A DNA stretch of 64,000 nucleotides from Streptomyces sp. NBC_01232 (GTDB taxonomy: Bacteria > Actinomycetota > Actinomycetes > Streptomycetales > Streptomycetaceae): contig NZ_CP108518.1 in NCBI RefSeq assembly GCF_035989885.1, positions 1,488,001 through 1,552,000 of the forward strand, read 5' to 3'. The notes beneath the pieces were generated by a model. That model did not search any database. It saw only the letters and a program-made list of their open reading frames with translations, and was not told where the DNA came from. Below, one piece after another: positions 18,594 to 28,120 of this stretch (the first letter of the stretch is position 1; each line of letters starts with the position of its first letter). The position numbers and the translations under genes are program-made.

Positions 18594-19268
18594 TCAGGAA
18601 GCGAAGAGGCGTACCGGCCAGTCGGCATGAACCTCTGCCGAGATGTCCAGCAGTGGCGAGGAGGCCGCGGGCAGCGCGTCCGGGCCCTGTGAGCGGGCCC
18701 GCAGCGCGGCCCGCTCCGCCCGGGCCGCGACGGCGTCGAGTTCGGGGGCCAGACGGGCCAGTACCCCGCTCGCCTCGAAGGGGTCCAGGCCCAGCAGCCG
18801 TACGGTCGCGGTGGCGGGCCCGCCGACGCTCTCGTACGCCGCCACGTGCGCGGCGTCCCCGGGCCCGAGCCCGGCCGCCCGGGCGGTGACTCCGAGCACC
18901 ACGGGCTGGTGGGCCCCGCGCGGGAAGGCCTCGGCCAGGGCTTCGAGTTCGGTGGCGGGCCAGGTGGCCCGGGCGGCGCGCATCAGCTGCCGCCCGAGCC
19001 GCCGGGCCGCGGTGCGCAGTGCCGGCGAGGGGGTGCGGGCATCGGCGGCGGCGTCGAGTACGGCCGGGTCGAGCCCGAGGGCGGCGGCCGCGGCGAGCGC
19101 GGCGGCGGTGAGGCCGGCGGTGTGCAGCCGGCCCCGGCAGAAGTCCTCCAGGGTTGCGGCGTCATGGATCCGGCCCGCCTTGCAGGCGGCCTCCGCCCCG
19201 CCGGAGTGGGCGTGGCCCCCGGCGGGGAAGCGGCCGTCCGCGAGGACGAGCAGCGCGGCGCGGCTCAT
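18594..19268 (-). CDS. ureF: Urease accessory protein UreF
   Basis: The protein has 224 residues, helical and Ala-rich. It contains the family start [18 protein letters not shown] and the later [20 protein letters not shown]. UreF couples UreG to the UreD-urease complex. It starts 36 nt after the ureC stop and ends 23 nt before ureG, within one transcript. Confidence 0.9.
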   Translation of the reverse strand: MSRAALLVLADGRFPAGGHAHSGGAEAACKAGRIHDAATLEDFCRGRLHTAGLTAAALAAAAALGLDPAVLDAAADARTPSPALRTAARRLGRQLMRAARATWPATELEALAEAFPRGAHQPVVLGVTARAAGLGPGDAAHVAAYESVGGPATATVRLLGLDPFEASGVLARLAPELDAVAARAERAALRARSQGPDALPAASSPLLDISAEVHADWPVRLFAS

Positions 19269-19304
19269 CGCAGGAATCCTCGTCTCAGAACAGGTCAGAA
19301 CGGG

Positions 19305-21026
19305 TCAGAAGAGGAAGTAGCGCTGGGCCATGGGCAGTTCCGCCGCGGGCGCCGGTTCCACGGCCTCCCCGTCGATGGTGACCGTGAAGGTGTCGGCGTC
19401 GACCTCGACCCTCGGCATGGCGTCGTTGCCCCGCATGTCGGCCTTGCTCAGCTTGCGGGTGCTCTCGATGGCCACGAACTGCTTGCCCAGGCCGAGCCGT
19501 TCGGGCAGCCCGTCGTCGAGCGCAGCCTGCGCGGTGAAGTTCAGGGAGTTCAGGCCGGGCGCGCGGCCGTGGCTGCCGAACATCGGGCGGGGCAGGACGG
19601 GCTGTGGGGTGGGGATGGAGGCGTTGGCGTCGCCCATCTGCGCGTAGGCGATCTGGCCGCCCTTGATGACGAGTTCGGGCTTGACCCCGAAGAAGGCGGG
19701 GTTCCACAGCACCAGGTCGGCCAGTTTGCCGGTCTCGACCGAGCCGATCTCGCGGGCGAGCCCCTGGGCCACGGCGGGGTTGATCGTGTACTTGGCGACG
19801 TAGCGGCGGGCCCGGTGGTTGTCCGCCGGCCCGTCGCCGGGGAGGAAGCCGCGGCGCTTCTTCATCACGTGGGCGGTCTGCCAGGTGCGCAGCACGACCT
19901 CGCCGACGCGGCCCATGGCCTGGGAGTCGGAGGAGATGATGGAGATGGCCCCGAGGTCGTGCAGGACGTCCTCGGCGGCGATGGTCGAGGGCCGGATCCG
20001 CGATTCGGCGAAGGCGAGGTCCTCGGGGACGGCCGGGTTGAGGTGGTGGCAGACCATCAGCATGTCGAGGTGTTCCTCGACGGTGTTGACGGTGTGCGGC
20101 CGGGTGGGGTTCGTGGAGCTGGGCAGTATGTTCGGCTCGGAGACCACGGTGATGATGTCGGGTGCGTGCCCGCCGCCCGCGCCCTCGGTGTGGTACGAGT
20201 GGATGGTCCGCCCGCCGATGGCTGCGAGGGTGTCGGCGACGAAGCCTGCCTCGTTGAGCGTGTCGGTGTGGATGGCGACCTGGGCGCCGGTCTCCTCGCA
20301 GACCCCCAGGCAGGCGTCGATGACGGCGGGGGTGGCCCCCCAGTCCTCGTGGATCTTGAATCCGAGGGCGCCGCCGCGCAGTTGGGAGTGCATGCCCTCG
20401 CGGGACATGGTGTTGCCCTTGCCGAGCAGGCCGATGTTGACCGGGTAGGCCTCCAGGGCCGCGAACATCCGGGCCAGGTGCCAGGGCCCGGGGGTGACGG
20501 TGGTGGCCTTGGTCCCTTCGGCCGGTCCGGTCCCGCCGCCGACGAGGGTGGTGATCCCGGAGGCGAGCGCCTCCTCGATGACCGTCGGGGAGATGAAGTG
20601 CACGTGGGCGTCGACGGCACCGGCGGTGAGGATCTTCCCGTTGCCCGCGATGATCTCGGTCTCGGGGCCGATGACCAGTGCGGGGTCGACGCCGTCCATG
20701 GTGTCGGGGTTGCCGGCCTTGCCGATGCCGCAGATCCGGCCGTCGCGGATGCCGAGGTCGGCCTTGACGATGCCCCAGTGGTCGAGGACGACGACCCCGG
20801 TGATCACGGTGTCGGGGGCGCCCTCGGCCCGGGTGGTGCGGGCCTGCCCCATGGATTCGCGGATCACCTTGCCGCCGCCGAAGACGGCCTCGTCGCCGGC
20901 CCGCCCGGGGCCTCCGGCGAGGTCCTGCTCGATCTCGACGAACAGGTCGGTGTCGGCCAGCCGGATCCGGTCGCCGGCCGTGGGCCCGAAGAGGTCGGCG
21001 TACACCTGGCGGGAGAGCTCAGCCAT
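19305..21026 (-). CDS. ureC: Urease subunit alpha
   Basis: The protein has 573 residues, full length. It is the catalytic subunit hydrolysing urea to ammonia and carbamate. Nickel ligands are visible as [10 protein letters not shown], the carbamylated lysine GFKIHEDWG (about K224), [10 protein letters not shown], and [14 protein letters not shown]. The flap motif [22 protein letters not shown] contains the catalytic histidine. All expected residues are intact, so the enzyme should be active once nickel is inserted. Its ATG overlaps the end of ureB by 8 bp. Confidence 0.97.
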   Translation of the reverse strand: MAELSRQVYADLFGPTAGDRIRLADTDLFVEIEQDLAGGPGRAGDEAVFGGGKVIRESMGQARTTRAEGAPDTVITGVVVLDHWGIVKADLGIRDGRICGIGKAGNPDTMDGVDPALVIGPETEIIAGNGKILTAGAVDAHVHFISPTVIEEALASGITTLVGGGTGPAEGTKATTVTPGPWHLARMFAALEAYPVNIGLLGKGNTMSREGMHSQLRGGALGFKIHEDWGATPAVIDACLGVCEETGAQVAIHTDTLNEAGFVADTLAAIGGRTIHSYHTEGAGGGHAPDIITVVSEPNILPSSTNPTRPHTVNTVEEHLDMLMVCHHLNPAVPEDLAFAESRIRPSTIAAEDVLHDLGAISIISSDSQAMGRVGEVVLRTWQTAHVMKKRRGFLPGDGPADNHRARRYVAKYTINPAVAQGLAREIGSVETGKLADLVLWNPAFFGVKPELVIKGGQIAYAQMGDANASIPTPQPVLPRPMFGSHGRAPGLNSLNFTAQAALDDGLPERLGLGKQFVAIESTRKLSKADMRGNDAMPRVEVDADTFTVTIDGEAVEPAPAAELPMAQRYFLF

Positions 21027-21330
21027 CGAGCGGCCCTCCGGTCTCCCCGCGCAGCCCCGGTACGGTGCGCAGCCCGCCCAGCGGTACGAGTTCCACCGCG
21101 ACCGGGATGCCCGGCTCGAAGCGGACGGCCGTACCGGCGGCGATGTCGAGCCGGAGTCCGCGGGCGGCGGAGCGGTCGAAGTCGAGGCCGGGGTTGGCCT
21201 CGGCGAAGTGGTAGTGGGAGCCGACCTGGACCGGCCGGTCGGCGGCGTTGAGCACGGTGAGGCGGGTGACGGGGCGGCCCTCGTTGAGGGGTACCGCGCC
21301 GTTCCCGTGGACGATTTCGCCGGGGATCAT
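21019..21330 (-). CDS. ureB: Urease subunit beta
   Basis: The protein has 103 residues, beginning [20 protein letters not shown], with the family core [18 protein letters not shown] and GTAVRFEPG. It is structural and forms part of the urease trimer surface. The ATG at 21330 begins the conserved MIPGEI. It lies 14 nt after ureA and overlaps ureC by 8 bp. Confidence 0.95.
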   Translation of the reverse strand: MIPGEIVHGNGAVPLNEGRPVTRLTVLNAADRPVQVGSHYHFAEANPGLDFDRSAARGLRLDIAAGTAVRFEPGIPVAVELVPLGGLRTVPGLRGETGGPLDG

Positions 21331-21344
21331 GCGGGCACTCCGTT

Positions 21345-21647
21345 TCAGACGATCGGGTCGTGGACCGTGACGAGCTTGGTGCCGTCCGGGAAGGTCGCTT
21401 CGACCTGGACGTCGTGGATCATCTCGGGGATCCCCTCCATGACCTCCTCGCGGGTCAGGACGGTGCGGCCCGAGGCCATCAGCTCGGACACGGTCCGGCC
21501 GTCGCGGGCCCCCTCCAGGAGGTGCGAGGTGATCAGCGCGATCGCCTCCGGATGGTTGAGGCGGACCCCGCGCGCCCTGCGCTTCTCGGCCACATCGGCG
21601 GCCACGTGGATGAGCAGTCTCTCCTGCTCGTGCGGTGTCAGTTGCAC
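21345..21647 (-). CDS. ureA: Urease subunit gamma
   Basis: The protein has 100 residues, starting [21 protein letters not shown] chose the GTG at 21647, which gives the canonical length and follows a GGTGA sequence; an in-frame TTG at 21659 would add four residues. Other conserved blocks are [19 protein letters not shown] and [24 protein letters not shown]. It is first in the operon ureA-ureB-ureC-ureF-ureG-ureD; no ureE is present. Confidence 0.95.
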   Translation of the reverse strand: MQLTPHEQERLLIHVAADVAEKRRARGVRLNHPEAIALITSHLLEGARDGRTVSELMASGRTVLTREEVMEGIPEMIHDVQVEATFPDGTKLVTVHDPIV

Positions 21648-21959
21648 GCGTATCACCAAGTTTCCGGGACAAGATCAACGAAGGGCGGGGCGACCCTACC
21701 GGTCGTCAACACTTTGTTGACCTGCGCATATCCGAGCCAAGCGTCTCTTGCCCAACACGGGGAAAGGCTTTCCGTCCCGACCACCACCGCTTTACCGGAT
21801 CATGGATGATCATTGGCGGTCGAACGTGGCCGCCACGCTAAGCCCCGCGCTTTTCCGCTGGGTTAACCCAGGTTTCGGGCGGGTACCCGGTTCAACTCCG
21901 TTGTCCCACGGGCCCGATTCCGTATACAGCACCGCAGACAGATCTCATCGAGGAGACAG
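21648..21959. other. Divergent promoter region of the urease operon
   Basis: These 312 nt lie between ureA (minus) and the VOC gene (plus). They are less G+C-rich than the genes. They hold the dyad GTCAACA-CTT-TGTTGAC at 21705-21721 and, near the VOC gene, a TATACA hexamer at about 21922 that could be its -10 element. No coding sequence was recognised. Confidence 0.5.
21705..21721. promoter_or_regulatory. 7-bp dyad upstream of urease
   Basis: Perfect inverted repeat GTCAACA, CTT, TGTTGAC, 58 nt upstream of the ureA start. It does not look like a GlnR box or a Nur (nickel-responsive Fur) box. The cognate regulator is unknown; binding by any protein is inference. Confidence 0.45.
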
Positions 21960-22352
21960 ATGTTCGTCAACGCCGTCCGGCACATCACCTTCGACGCTCT
22001 CGACCCCTACCGGATCGCCGAGTTCTGGTCCGCCGTGACCGGCTTCGCGATCCACCCCGACGACGTGGAGGGTGACGACGAGGTCATGCTGGAGTCGGGG
22101 CAGCAGGGGGTTCCGGGCCTGTTGTTCATCCGGGTCCCGGACTCCAAGTCCGTGAAGAACCGCGTCCACTTGGACATCCAGCCGCCGACCGACACCCGCA
22201 ACGAGACCGTCGAGCGCCTGATCGGGCTCGGCGCGAAGCTCGTGGACGACCGCCGCGACGCGGACGGCGTGGCGGGCTGGGTGGTGCTCGCCGACCCCGA
22301 GGGCAATGAGCTGTGCATCGAGCGCAGCGCGCCCGAACGCGGCCTCGCCTGA
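21960..22352 (+). CDS. VOC (glyoxalase/bleomycin resistance) family protein
   Basis: The protein has 130 residues. The paired beta-alpha-beta-beta-beta units begin VNAVRHITFDALDPYRIAEFWSAV and VKNRVHLDIQPPTDTRNETVERL, and it ends WVVLADPEGNELCIERS. Candidate metal or substrate residues are the H of RHITF, H of VHLDI and E of GNELCI. The substrate is unknown. GAGGAG precedes the ATG. It is convergent with the HATPase gene. Confidence 0.85.
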   Translation: MFVNAVRHITFDALDPYRIAEFWSAVTGFAIHPDDVEGDDEVMLESGQQGVPGLLFIRVPDSKSVKNRVHLDIQPPTDTRNETVERLIGLGAKLVDDRRDADGVAGWVVLADPEGNELCIERSAPERGLA

Positions 22353-22403
22353 GCCGGATCCGAGTCCCGGTCCCGGTCCGGGTCCGCGCCCCGGCCTTGC
22401 AGG

Positions 22404-22853
22404 TCAGCAGCCGGTGACGCTCGGCGTCGGAGCCCCGACGCTCCAGGGGAGCGCGATCCACACCGTCTTGCCGCCGTCCTCGGTCGGGGTGACCGAGAGC
22501 CGGCCGCCCGCCTCCGCCGTCAGCCAGCGGATGATGACCATGCCCCGGCCGTTGTCCTGCTGGACAGCGGCCGGGAGCCGCTTGGGCCAGCGCGGGTGGC
22601 TGTCGGTCACCCCGACGCGCAGCCACTCCTGGCGCTCCAGCCGGATGTCGACGGTGAAGGTGGGCGACTTGCCGAAAGTGTGCTGTACGGCGTTGGTGGC
22701 CAGTTCCGAGACGATCAGCCGGACGCTGTCGGCGGTGTCGGCGTCATCGGGGAGTCCCCATTCGCCCAGCACCTCCGCGACATAGCGTCGGGCAGTGGCG
22801 ACCGAGGCGGGATCGCTCGGCAGAGTGACGGATGCTTCCTGGTGATCTGCCAT
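22404..22853 (-). CDS. HATPase_c_2 protein, RsbW-like
   Basis: The protein has 149 residues with a single GHKL ATPase domain: N-box ELATNAVQHT, DSHPRWPKRL, and G-box DNGRGMVIIRWL. Such proteins in Streptomyces are anti-sigma-like kinases or free ATP-binding modules. No sigma or anti-anti-sigma gene is adjacent. It is divergent from an XRE/DUF5753 regulator and a DUF397 gene, a trio repeated many times in Streptomyces genomes (whiJ-like loci), so its partner is probably the neighbouring regulator. Confidence 0.85.
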   Translation of the reverse strand: MADHQEASVTLPSDPASVATARRYVAEVLGEWGLPDDADTADSVRLIVSELATNAVQHTFGKSPTFTVDIRLERQEWLRVGVTDSHPRWPKRLPAAVQQDNGRGMVIIRWLTAEAGGRLSVTPTEDGGKTVWIALPWSVGAPTPSVTGC

Positions 22854-23049
22854 GGCGACGGTCCCTTTCCCACCGGGGCGAAAAGCCCCGGATCTGTGCT
22901 GGACGCCAGAGTGCCACCCATCGTGCCGTCAGATCTGCCTTTCCCCCAAGATATGCATATATCTGTCGCTCGATGCGGTGAACTCTGCTACGGAAGAGCG
23001 TATTTGGACGGCAGACTGGTGCGAGCTGTGCCGGTGGAAGGAGGCGGGT

Positions 23050-23928
23050 GTGCAGCACGGTCCCGCGGTGCGCCGACGCAAGCTCGGCGAGGAACTGCGT
23101 GCCCTGCGCGACCGGTCCGGACTCACCAGTGGTGAGGCGGCCCGGATCATGGGGTGGCACCAGTCGAAGATCAGCCGTATCGAAACAGGCCGCAGCGGCG
23201 TGAAGCCGGAGGACATCCGGCTGCTCCTCGACGCGTACGGGGAGATCGTCAGCCCCGAGCAGCGGGCGCTGCTGGAGGCCCTGTCGGCCTCGGCCGCCGG
23301 CCCGGGCCCTGCGGGCGGGCGCGGCCGCCAGTGGTGGCACGACTATCGGGGGCTGCTGCCGCAGGAGTACCGGGACTTCATCAGTCTGGAGGCCGGGGCC
23401 CGCTCGGCCCGCACCGTGGAGCTCTCCGTGGTGCCGGGGCTGCTGCAGACCCCGGGGTACGCACGGGCCGTGACCCGGGCCGCGCTGGGCGGGCTGCCGG
23501 AGCCGAAGGTGGACGCGCTGGTCGACGTACGGCTGGCGCGGCAGTCGGTGCTGCGGGCCGATCCGCCGCTGGAGCTGAGCGCCGTACTGGACGAGGCGGT
23601 GCTGCGCCGGCAGATCGGCGGGCCGGGGGTGATGGCGGGGCAATTGCGACACCTGGTAGAGGTGTCCCGACTGCCTCAAGTACGCCTGCAGGTGCTTCCG
23701 TTCAGCGTCGGAGGGCATCTCGGCCTGACCGGACCGTTCGTTATTTTTTCATTTCCGGACATCGCCGATCTGGATGTGGTGGTACTCGACCATTTGACGA
23801 GTAGCCTCTATCTCGAGCGGAAGGAAGACCTTGAGGCGTACGGCGCCGCGTTCCGCACCATCCAGGAGCACGCCCTCTCGCCCCAGGACTCGTCGGATCT
23901 CATCAGCTCACTCGCTGACGACGCGTAA
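23050..23928 (+). CDS. XRE family regulator with DUF5753 (whiJ-like)
   Basis: The protein has 292 residues. I chose the GTG at 23050 because AAGGAGG lies 6 nt upstream. The N-terminal HTH (about 8-65) contains KLGEELRALRDRSGLTSGEAARIMGWHQSKISRIETG. The remainder is the DUF5753 domain with LPQEYRDFISLEAGARSARTVE, VPGLLQTPGYARAV, LPQVRLQVLPF and DVVVLDHLTSSLYLE. This is the actinobacterial WhiJ/Scr1-type family, which pairs with small DUF397 proteins and influences development. The DUF397 partner follows after 12 nt. Confidence 0.9.
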   Translation: MQHGPAVRRRKLGEELRALRDRSGLTSGEAARIMGWHQSKISRIETGRSGVKPEDIRLLLDAYGEIVSPEQRALLEALSASAAGPGPAGGRGRQWWHDYRGLLPQEYRDFISLEAGARSARTVELSVVPGLLQTPGYARAVTRAALGGLPEPKVDALVDVRLARQSVLRADPPLELSAVLDEAVLRRQIGGPGVMAGQLRHLVEVSRLPQVRLQVLPFSVGGHLGLTGPFVIFSFPDIADLDVVVLDHLTSSLYLERKEDLEAYGAAFRTIQEHALSPQDSSDLISSLADDA

Positions 23929-23940
23929 GGAGGCACCCCC

Positions 23941-24171
23941 GTGTCCGCAACCCCCTTATCCCCCGGCGGACTTCTGATCGGCGCGCGGTGGCGGCGGAGC
24001 AGCCGCAGCACCGGAATGAACAACTGCGTGGAAGCGGCCGTCCTGCGGGACGGCCCCGGCGGCCTGCTGGCCGTCCGTGACTCGAAGCGGACGGACGGCC
24101 CGGCCGTGCTCTTCACCGGGCCCGTCTGGACCGGCTTCCTCGCCTCCGTACGGGCCGACGCGCACGCGTAG
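23941..24171 (+). CDS. DUF397 protein
   Basis: The protein has 76 residues from a GTG with AAGGAGG upstream. The family core is WRRSSRSTGMNNCVEAAV, VAVRDSK (here LAVRDSKRTDGPAVLFT) and WTGFLASVR. DUF397 proteins are encoded next to WhiJ-like regulators and are thought to act with them, in an antitoxin- or modulator-like way. It shares a transcript with the upstream regulator. Confidence 0.9.
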   Translation: MSATPLSPGGLLIGARWRRSSRSTGMNNCVEAAVLRDGPGGLLAVRDSKRTDGPAVLFTGPVWTGFLASVRADAHA

Positions 24172-24217
24172 CGTCGCCCACGACGTGCCGGAAACCCAGG
24201 ACTTCGGCCGATACGGC

Positions 24218-25399
24218 CTACCGGCCCTGGCCGTCCGTGGCTCCGGCGGGCGCGGTCGCGAGGATCGTCCCCACCGCCCGATCGATCTCGTCCCCCGTGA
24301 GGTCGGCCCGGGCGGTCAGCCGCAGCCGGGAGATGCCGTCCGGCACCGACGGCGGGCGGAAGCACCCCACGGACAGACCTGCCTCGCGGCAATCGGCGGC
24401 CCAGCGCAGTGCCGCCGACGCCGACGGGGCCCGTACCGACACCACGGCCGCGTCCGGCCGGGCCGCGGTCAGGCCGGACGCGGTGAGCCGCCCGTACAGC
24501 CGGTCGGCCACCTCGCGGGCACGGTCCGCCCGCTCCGGCTCCCGCCGGAGCAGGCGCAGGCTCGCCAGCGCCGCGCCCGCGGCGGCCGGGGCGAGGCCCG
24601 TGTCGAAGATGAAGGTGCGCGCGGTGTTGATCAGGTGCCTGATCACCCGGGCCGAGCCGAGCACGGCTCCGCCCTGGCTGCCCAGGGACTTCGAGAGGGT
24701 CAGGGTGGCGACCACGTACGGCGCCCCCGCGAGCCCGGCGGCCTGCAGCGCGCCCCGGCCGCCCTCGCCCAGCACGCCCAGCCCGTGGGCGTCGTCGACG
24801 ACCAGGGCCGCCCCTTCCTCCCGGCAGGCAGCGGCATAACCGGCGAGCGGGGCGGCGTCCCCGTCGACCGAGAACACCGAGTCGCTGACGAGCAGCGCCC
24901 GGCCCTCGTGGGCGGCGAGCGTCTTGCGCGCGGTGTCGGGGTCGGCGTGCGGGATCACGGCCGTCTCGGCGCGCGAGAGCCGGCAGCCGTCGACGATCGA
25001 GGCATGGTTCCCGGCGTCGGAGACGACCAGCGTGCCCCGGCCGCTGAGCGCGGTGACGGCGGCGAGGTTGGCCGCGTACCCGGAGGACAGGACGAGCGCG
25101 GCCTCGAAACCGCAGAAGGCGGCGAGCTCCCGCTCCAGCTCGGTGTGGAGCTCGGTCGTACCCGTCACCAGACGCGAGCCGGTGGCTCCGGCGCCCCAGC
25201 GCTCGGCGGCCTCCTGCGCCCCCCGGACGGTCTCGGGATGCCGGGACAGGCCGAGGTAGTCGTTGCTGGCGAGGTCCAGCAGCGGCGACGCCGCCGGCCG
25301 GGGGCGCAGCGTGCGGACGAGGCCGGCCTCCTCCCGCGCGCGCTCCGCGTCGTCGATCCACGCGAAGACGTCCAGCGGGTCGGGAGTGAGCTCGGGCAT
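24218..25399 (-). CDS. bioF: 8-amino-7-oxononanoate synthase
   Basis: The protein has 393 residues and is a PLP enzyme condensing pimeloyl thioester with alanine, the first committed biotin step. PLP lysine is in [11 protein letters not shown] (about K237), with [24 protein letters not shown] [25 protein letters not shown] and [17 protein letters not shown] also present. GAGGA lies 7 nt from the ATG at 25399 but only 1 nt from an in-frame GTG at 25405, so the ATG is the start. It is divergent from bioB-bioA-bioD. Confidence 0.93.
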   Translation of the reverse strand: MPELTPDPLDVFAWIDDAERAREEAGLVRTLRPRPAASPLLDLASNDYLGLSRHPETVRGAQEAAERWGAGATGSRLVTGTTELHTELERELAAFCGFEAALVLSSGYAANLAAVTALSGRGTLVVSDAGNHASIVDGCRLSRAETAVIPHADPDTARKTLAAHEGRALLVSDSVFSVDGDAAPLAGYAAACREEGAALVVDDAHGLGVLGEGGRGALQAAGLAGAPYVVATLTLSKSLGSQGGAVLGSARVIRHLINTARTFIFDTGLAPAAAGAALASLRLLRREPERADRAREVADRLYGRLTASGLTAARPDAAVVSVRAPSASAALRWAADCREAGLSVGCFRPPSVPDGISRLRLTARADLTGDEIDRAVGTILATAPAGATDGQGR

Positions 25400-25470
25400 C
25401 GGCACGTCCTCGTGTTTTGTCGGCAGTCCACAGACCTGCCCCGACCCTAGCTCGCGTCACCGCTGCGCCA

Positions 25471-25492
25471 GGTGTGGTGATACACACACACC
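25471..25492. promoter_or_regulatory. Dyad in the bioF/bioB divergent promoter region
   Basis: GGTGTG and CACACC form 6-bp arms around ten bases; a tighter pairing GTGTG/CACAC is also possible. It contains GATACA, a fair -10 candidate for bioB. It does not resemble BirA or BioQ operators as I know them, so a regulator cannot be named. Confidence 0.35.
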
Positions 25493-25556
25493 CATCCGGC
25501 CATGTTGTGCGATCTCTCCTTGGCCGGGAGCGGGGGTGTGGTCCAGGATCGGGTTC

Positions 25557-26804
25557 ATGGACCTGCTGAACACCCTGGTGGACAAGGGGCTGCGGCGCGA
25601 GCTGCCGACCCGCGAAGAAGCACTCGCCGTACTGGCGACTTCTGACGACGAACTGCTCGACGTGGTGGCCGCGGCCGGCAAGGTGCGCCGCCAGTGGTTC
25701 GGACGTCGGGTCAAGCTGAACTACCTGGTCAACCTGAAGTCGGGCCTGTGCCCCGAGGACTGCTCCTACTGCTCCCAGCGCCTGGGGTCGACGGCCGGGA
25801 TCCTCAAGTACACGTGGCTGAAGCCCGAGGAGGCCTCCCAGGCCGCCGCCGCCGGTGTCGCGGGCGGCGCGAAGCGGGTCTGTCTGGTCGCGAGCGGCCG
25901 CGGGCCGACGGACCGGGACGTGGACCGCGTCGGCAAGACGATCGCCGCGATCAAGGAGCAGAACGAGGGCGTCGAGGTCTGTGCGTGCCTCGGCCTGCTC
26001 TCGGACGGCCAGGCGGAGCGGCTGCGGGACGCGGGCGCGGACGCCTACAACCACAACCTCAACACTTCCGAGGCCACGTACGGCCAGATCACCAAGACCC
26101 ACACCTACGCGGACCGCGTCGACACGGTGCAGAAGGCGCACGGCGCCGGTCTGTCCGCTTGCTCCGGTCTGATCGCGGGCATGGGCGAGAGCGACGAGGA
26201 CCTGGTCGACGTCGTCTTCTCGCTGCGCGAGCTGGACGCGGACTCGGTGCCGGTCAACTTCCTGATCCCCTTCGAGGGCACCCCGCTGGCCAAGGAGTGG
26301 AACCTCACCCCGCAGCGCTGCCTGCGCATCCTGGCGATGGCGCGCTTCGTCTGCCCCGACGTCGAGGTCCGCCTCGCCGGCGGGCGCGAGGTGCACCTGC
26401 GCTCGATGCAGCCGCTGGCCCTGCACGTGGTCAACTCGATCTTCCTCGGCGACTACCTGACCAGTGAGGGCCAGGCCGGACAGGCCGACCTCGACATGAT
26501 CGCGGACGCCGGTTTCGAGGTGGAGGGTGCCGGTACGTCGACCCTTCCCGCGCACCGCTCCGACGTGGCGGCCGCGAGTGCCGGCGGGGGCTGCGGCTCG
26601 AACGGCGGCGCCTCCCTCTGCGGTTCGGGCGAGGCCGGCGACGCCCCGGCGGCGGGCTGCGGCTCCGCGTGCGGCGGCTGCTCCGGCCACGCGCCGGCGG
26701 CCGAGGCGCCCGCACCGGTCCAGGCCGAGGCCGGAGAGGTCCGGCCGGAGCTGGTGGCGGTCCGCCGACGTGGCGCGGGGACGGACGTCGCCCCCAATGC
26801 CTGA
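25557..26804 (+). CDS. bioB: Biotin synthase with cysteine-rich C-terminal tail
   Basis: The protein has 415 residues. It is a radical SAM enzyme inserting sulphur into dethiobiotin. Cluster motif CPEDCSYC (C65, C69, C72) is followed by [43 protein letters not shown] and the auxiliary [2Fe-2S] ligand region [17 protein letters not shown]. The core ends near residue 335. Beyond it is an 80-residue Gly/Ala/Ser/Cys tail with five cysteines ([20 protein letters not shown]), absent from E. coli BioB. It may help supply or rebuild an Fe-S cluster; that is inference. The ATG at 25557 lacks a strong Shine-Dalgarno. Its end overlaps bioA by 8 bp. Confidence 0.95.
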   Translation: MDLLNTLVDKGLRRELPTREEALAVLATSDDELLDVVAAAGKVRRQWFGRRVKLNYLVNLKSGLCPEDCSYCSQRLGSTAGILKYTWLKPEEASQAAAAGVAGGAKRVCLVASGRGPTDRDVDRVGKTIAAIKEQNEGVEVCACLGLLSDGQAERLRDAGADAYNHNLNTSEATYGQITKTHTYADRVDTVQKAHGAGLSACSGLIAGMGESDEDLVDVVFSLRELDADSVPVNFLIPFEGTPLAKEWNLTPQRCLRILAMARFVCPDVEVRLAGGREVHLRSMQPLALHVVNSIFLGDYLTSEGQAGQADLDMIADAGFEVEGAGTSTLPAHRSDVAAASAGGGCGSNGGASLCGSGEAGDAPAAGCGSACGGCSGHAPAAEAPAPVQAEAGEVRPELVAVRRRGAGTDVAPNA

Positions 26805-28119
26805 CCGGCGTACACCGTCGACGGCCGGCGCGGAACTGCTCGCGCTGGACCGGCAGCACGTCTGGCACCCGTACGGCCCGATGCCCGGGCGGCAGGAGCC
26901 GCTGGTCATCGCCTCCGCGTCGGGGGTGCGGCTGCGGCTCGCCGACCCGTCGCAGGGACACGGCCACGAAGAGCTGGTCGACGGCATGTCCTCCTGGTGG
27001 TCGGCGATCCACGGGTACAACCACCCGGTGCTCAACGAGGCCGCCACCGCGCAGCTGGGTCTGATGTCGCACGTGATGTTCGGCGGGCTCACCCATGAGC
27101 CCGCCGTCCGGCTGGCCGCGAAGCTCGTCGAGATCACCCCGCCGGGGCTGGAGCACGTCTTCCTGTCCGACTCGGGCTCGGTCTCCGTCGAGGTCGCGGT
27201 CAAGATGTGCCTGCAGTACTGGCGTTCGCTGGGACGGACGGGCAAGACCCGGCTGCTGACCTGGCGCGGCGGCTACCACGGGGACACCTGGCAGCCGATG
27301 GCCGTCTGCGACCCCGACGGCGGGATGCACGAGCTGTGGCAGGGTCACCTGCCGCGGCAGGTCTTCGCGGACGCGCCGCCCGCCGGTTTCGACACGCCCG
27401 TGGACCCTGCGTACGCCGACCACCTGCGCGCGACGGTCTCCGCGCACGCGGACGAACTGGCCGCGGTCATCGTGGAGCCGGTGGTGCAGGGCGCGGGCGG
27501 CATGCGCTTCCACCACCCGGGCTACCTGCGGGTGCTGCGCGAGCTGTGCGACGAGTACGGGGTCCTGCTGATCCTGGACGAGATCGCCACGGGCTTCGGC
27601 CGTACGGGCTCGCTCTTCGCGGCCGACCACGCGGGGATCACCCCTGACGTGATGTGCCTGGGCAAGTCGCTGACCGGTGGTTACCTCACGCTGGCGGCGA
27701 CCCTGTGCACCGAGCGGGTGGCGAACGGCATCTCCCAGGGCGAGGTCCCCGTGCTGGCGCACGGGCCGACCTTCATGGGCAACCCGCTGGCCACGGCCGT
27801 GGCCCTGGCCTCCGTCGAGCTGCTGCTCGGCCAGGACTGGGCGACCGAGGTCAAGCGGATCGAGGCGGGGCTGCGCGAGGGCCTGGCCGCGGCGTCGGAC
27901 ATCCCCGGTGTGAAGGACGTACGCGTCCTGGGCGCCATCGGCGTGGTCCAGCTCGACCACGAGATTGACGTGGTGGCGGCCACCCGGGCGGCGGTGCGCG
28001 AGGGCGTGTGGGTGCGCCCGTTCCGCGACCTGATCTATGTGATGCCGCCGTTCGTGACCGGCGACGAGGACGTGGCACGTATCTGCCGTGCGGTGTGCGC
28101 GGCGGCGCGGGAAGGCTGA
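26797..28119 (+). CDS. bioA: Adenosylmethionine-8-amino-7-oxononanoate aminotransferase
   Basis: The protein has 440 residues and is a class III PLP aminotransferase forming 7,8-diaminopelargonate. It carries [29 protein letters not shown], the PLP-aspartate [13 protein letters not shown], lysine [11 protein letters not shown] (K290) and [11 protein letters not shown]. The ATG at 26797 overlaps the bioB end by 8 bp, indicating coupled translation. Confidence 0.95.
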   Translation: MPDRRTPSTAGAELLALDRQHVWHPYGPMPGRQEPLVIASASGVRLRLADPSQGHGHEELVDGMSSWWSAIHGYNHPVLNEAATAQLGLMSHVMFGGLTHEPAVRLAAKLVEITPPGLEHVFLSDSGSVSVEVAVKMCLQYWRSLGRTGKTRLLTWRGGYHGDTWQPMAVCDPDGGMHELWQGHLPRQVFADAPPAGFDTPVDPAYADHLRATVSAHADELAAVIVEPVVQGAGGMRFHHPGYLRVLRELCDEYGVLLILDEIATGFGRTGSLFAADHAGITPDVMCLGKSLTGGYLTLAATLCTERVANGISQGEVPVLAHGPTFMGNPLATAVALASVELLLGQDWATEVKRIEAGLREGLAAASDIPGVKDVRVLGAIGVVQLDHEIDVVAATRAAVREGVWVRPFRDLIYVMPPFVTGDEDVARICRAVCAAAREG

Positions 28120-28120
28120 G

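Noticed and set aside
23941..24171. Classical toxin-antitoxin pair with the upstream regulator
   Set aside because: DUF397 next to DUF5753 regulators is a known developmental gene type; neither protein shows a toxin fold I recognise.
23808..27245. 1145-codon open frame on the minus strand across the bio genes
   Set aside because: It is antisense to bioB and bioA, with codon composition of a high-GC shadow frame and no recognisable domain; the plus-strand genes carry intact catalytic motifs.
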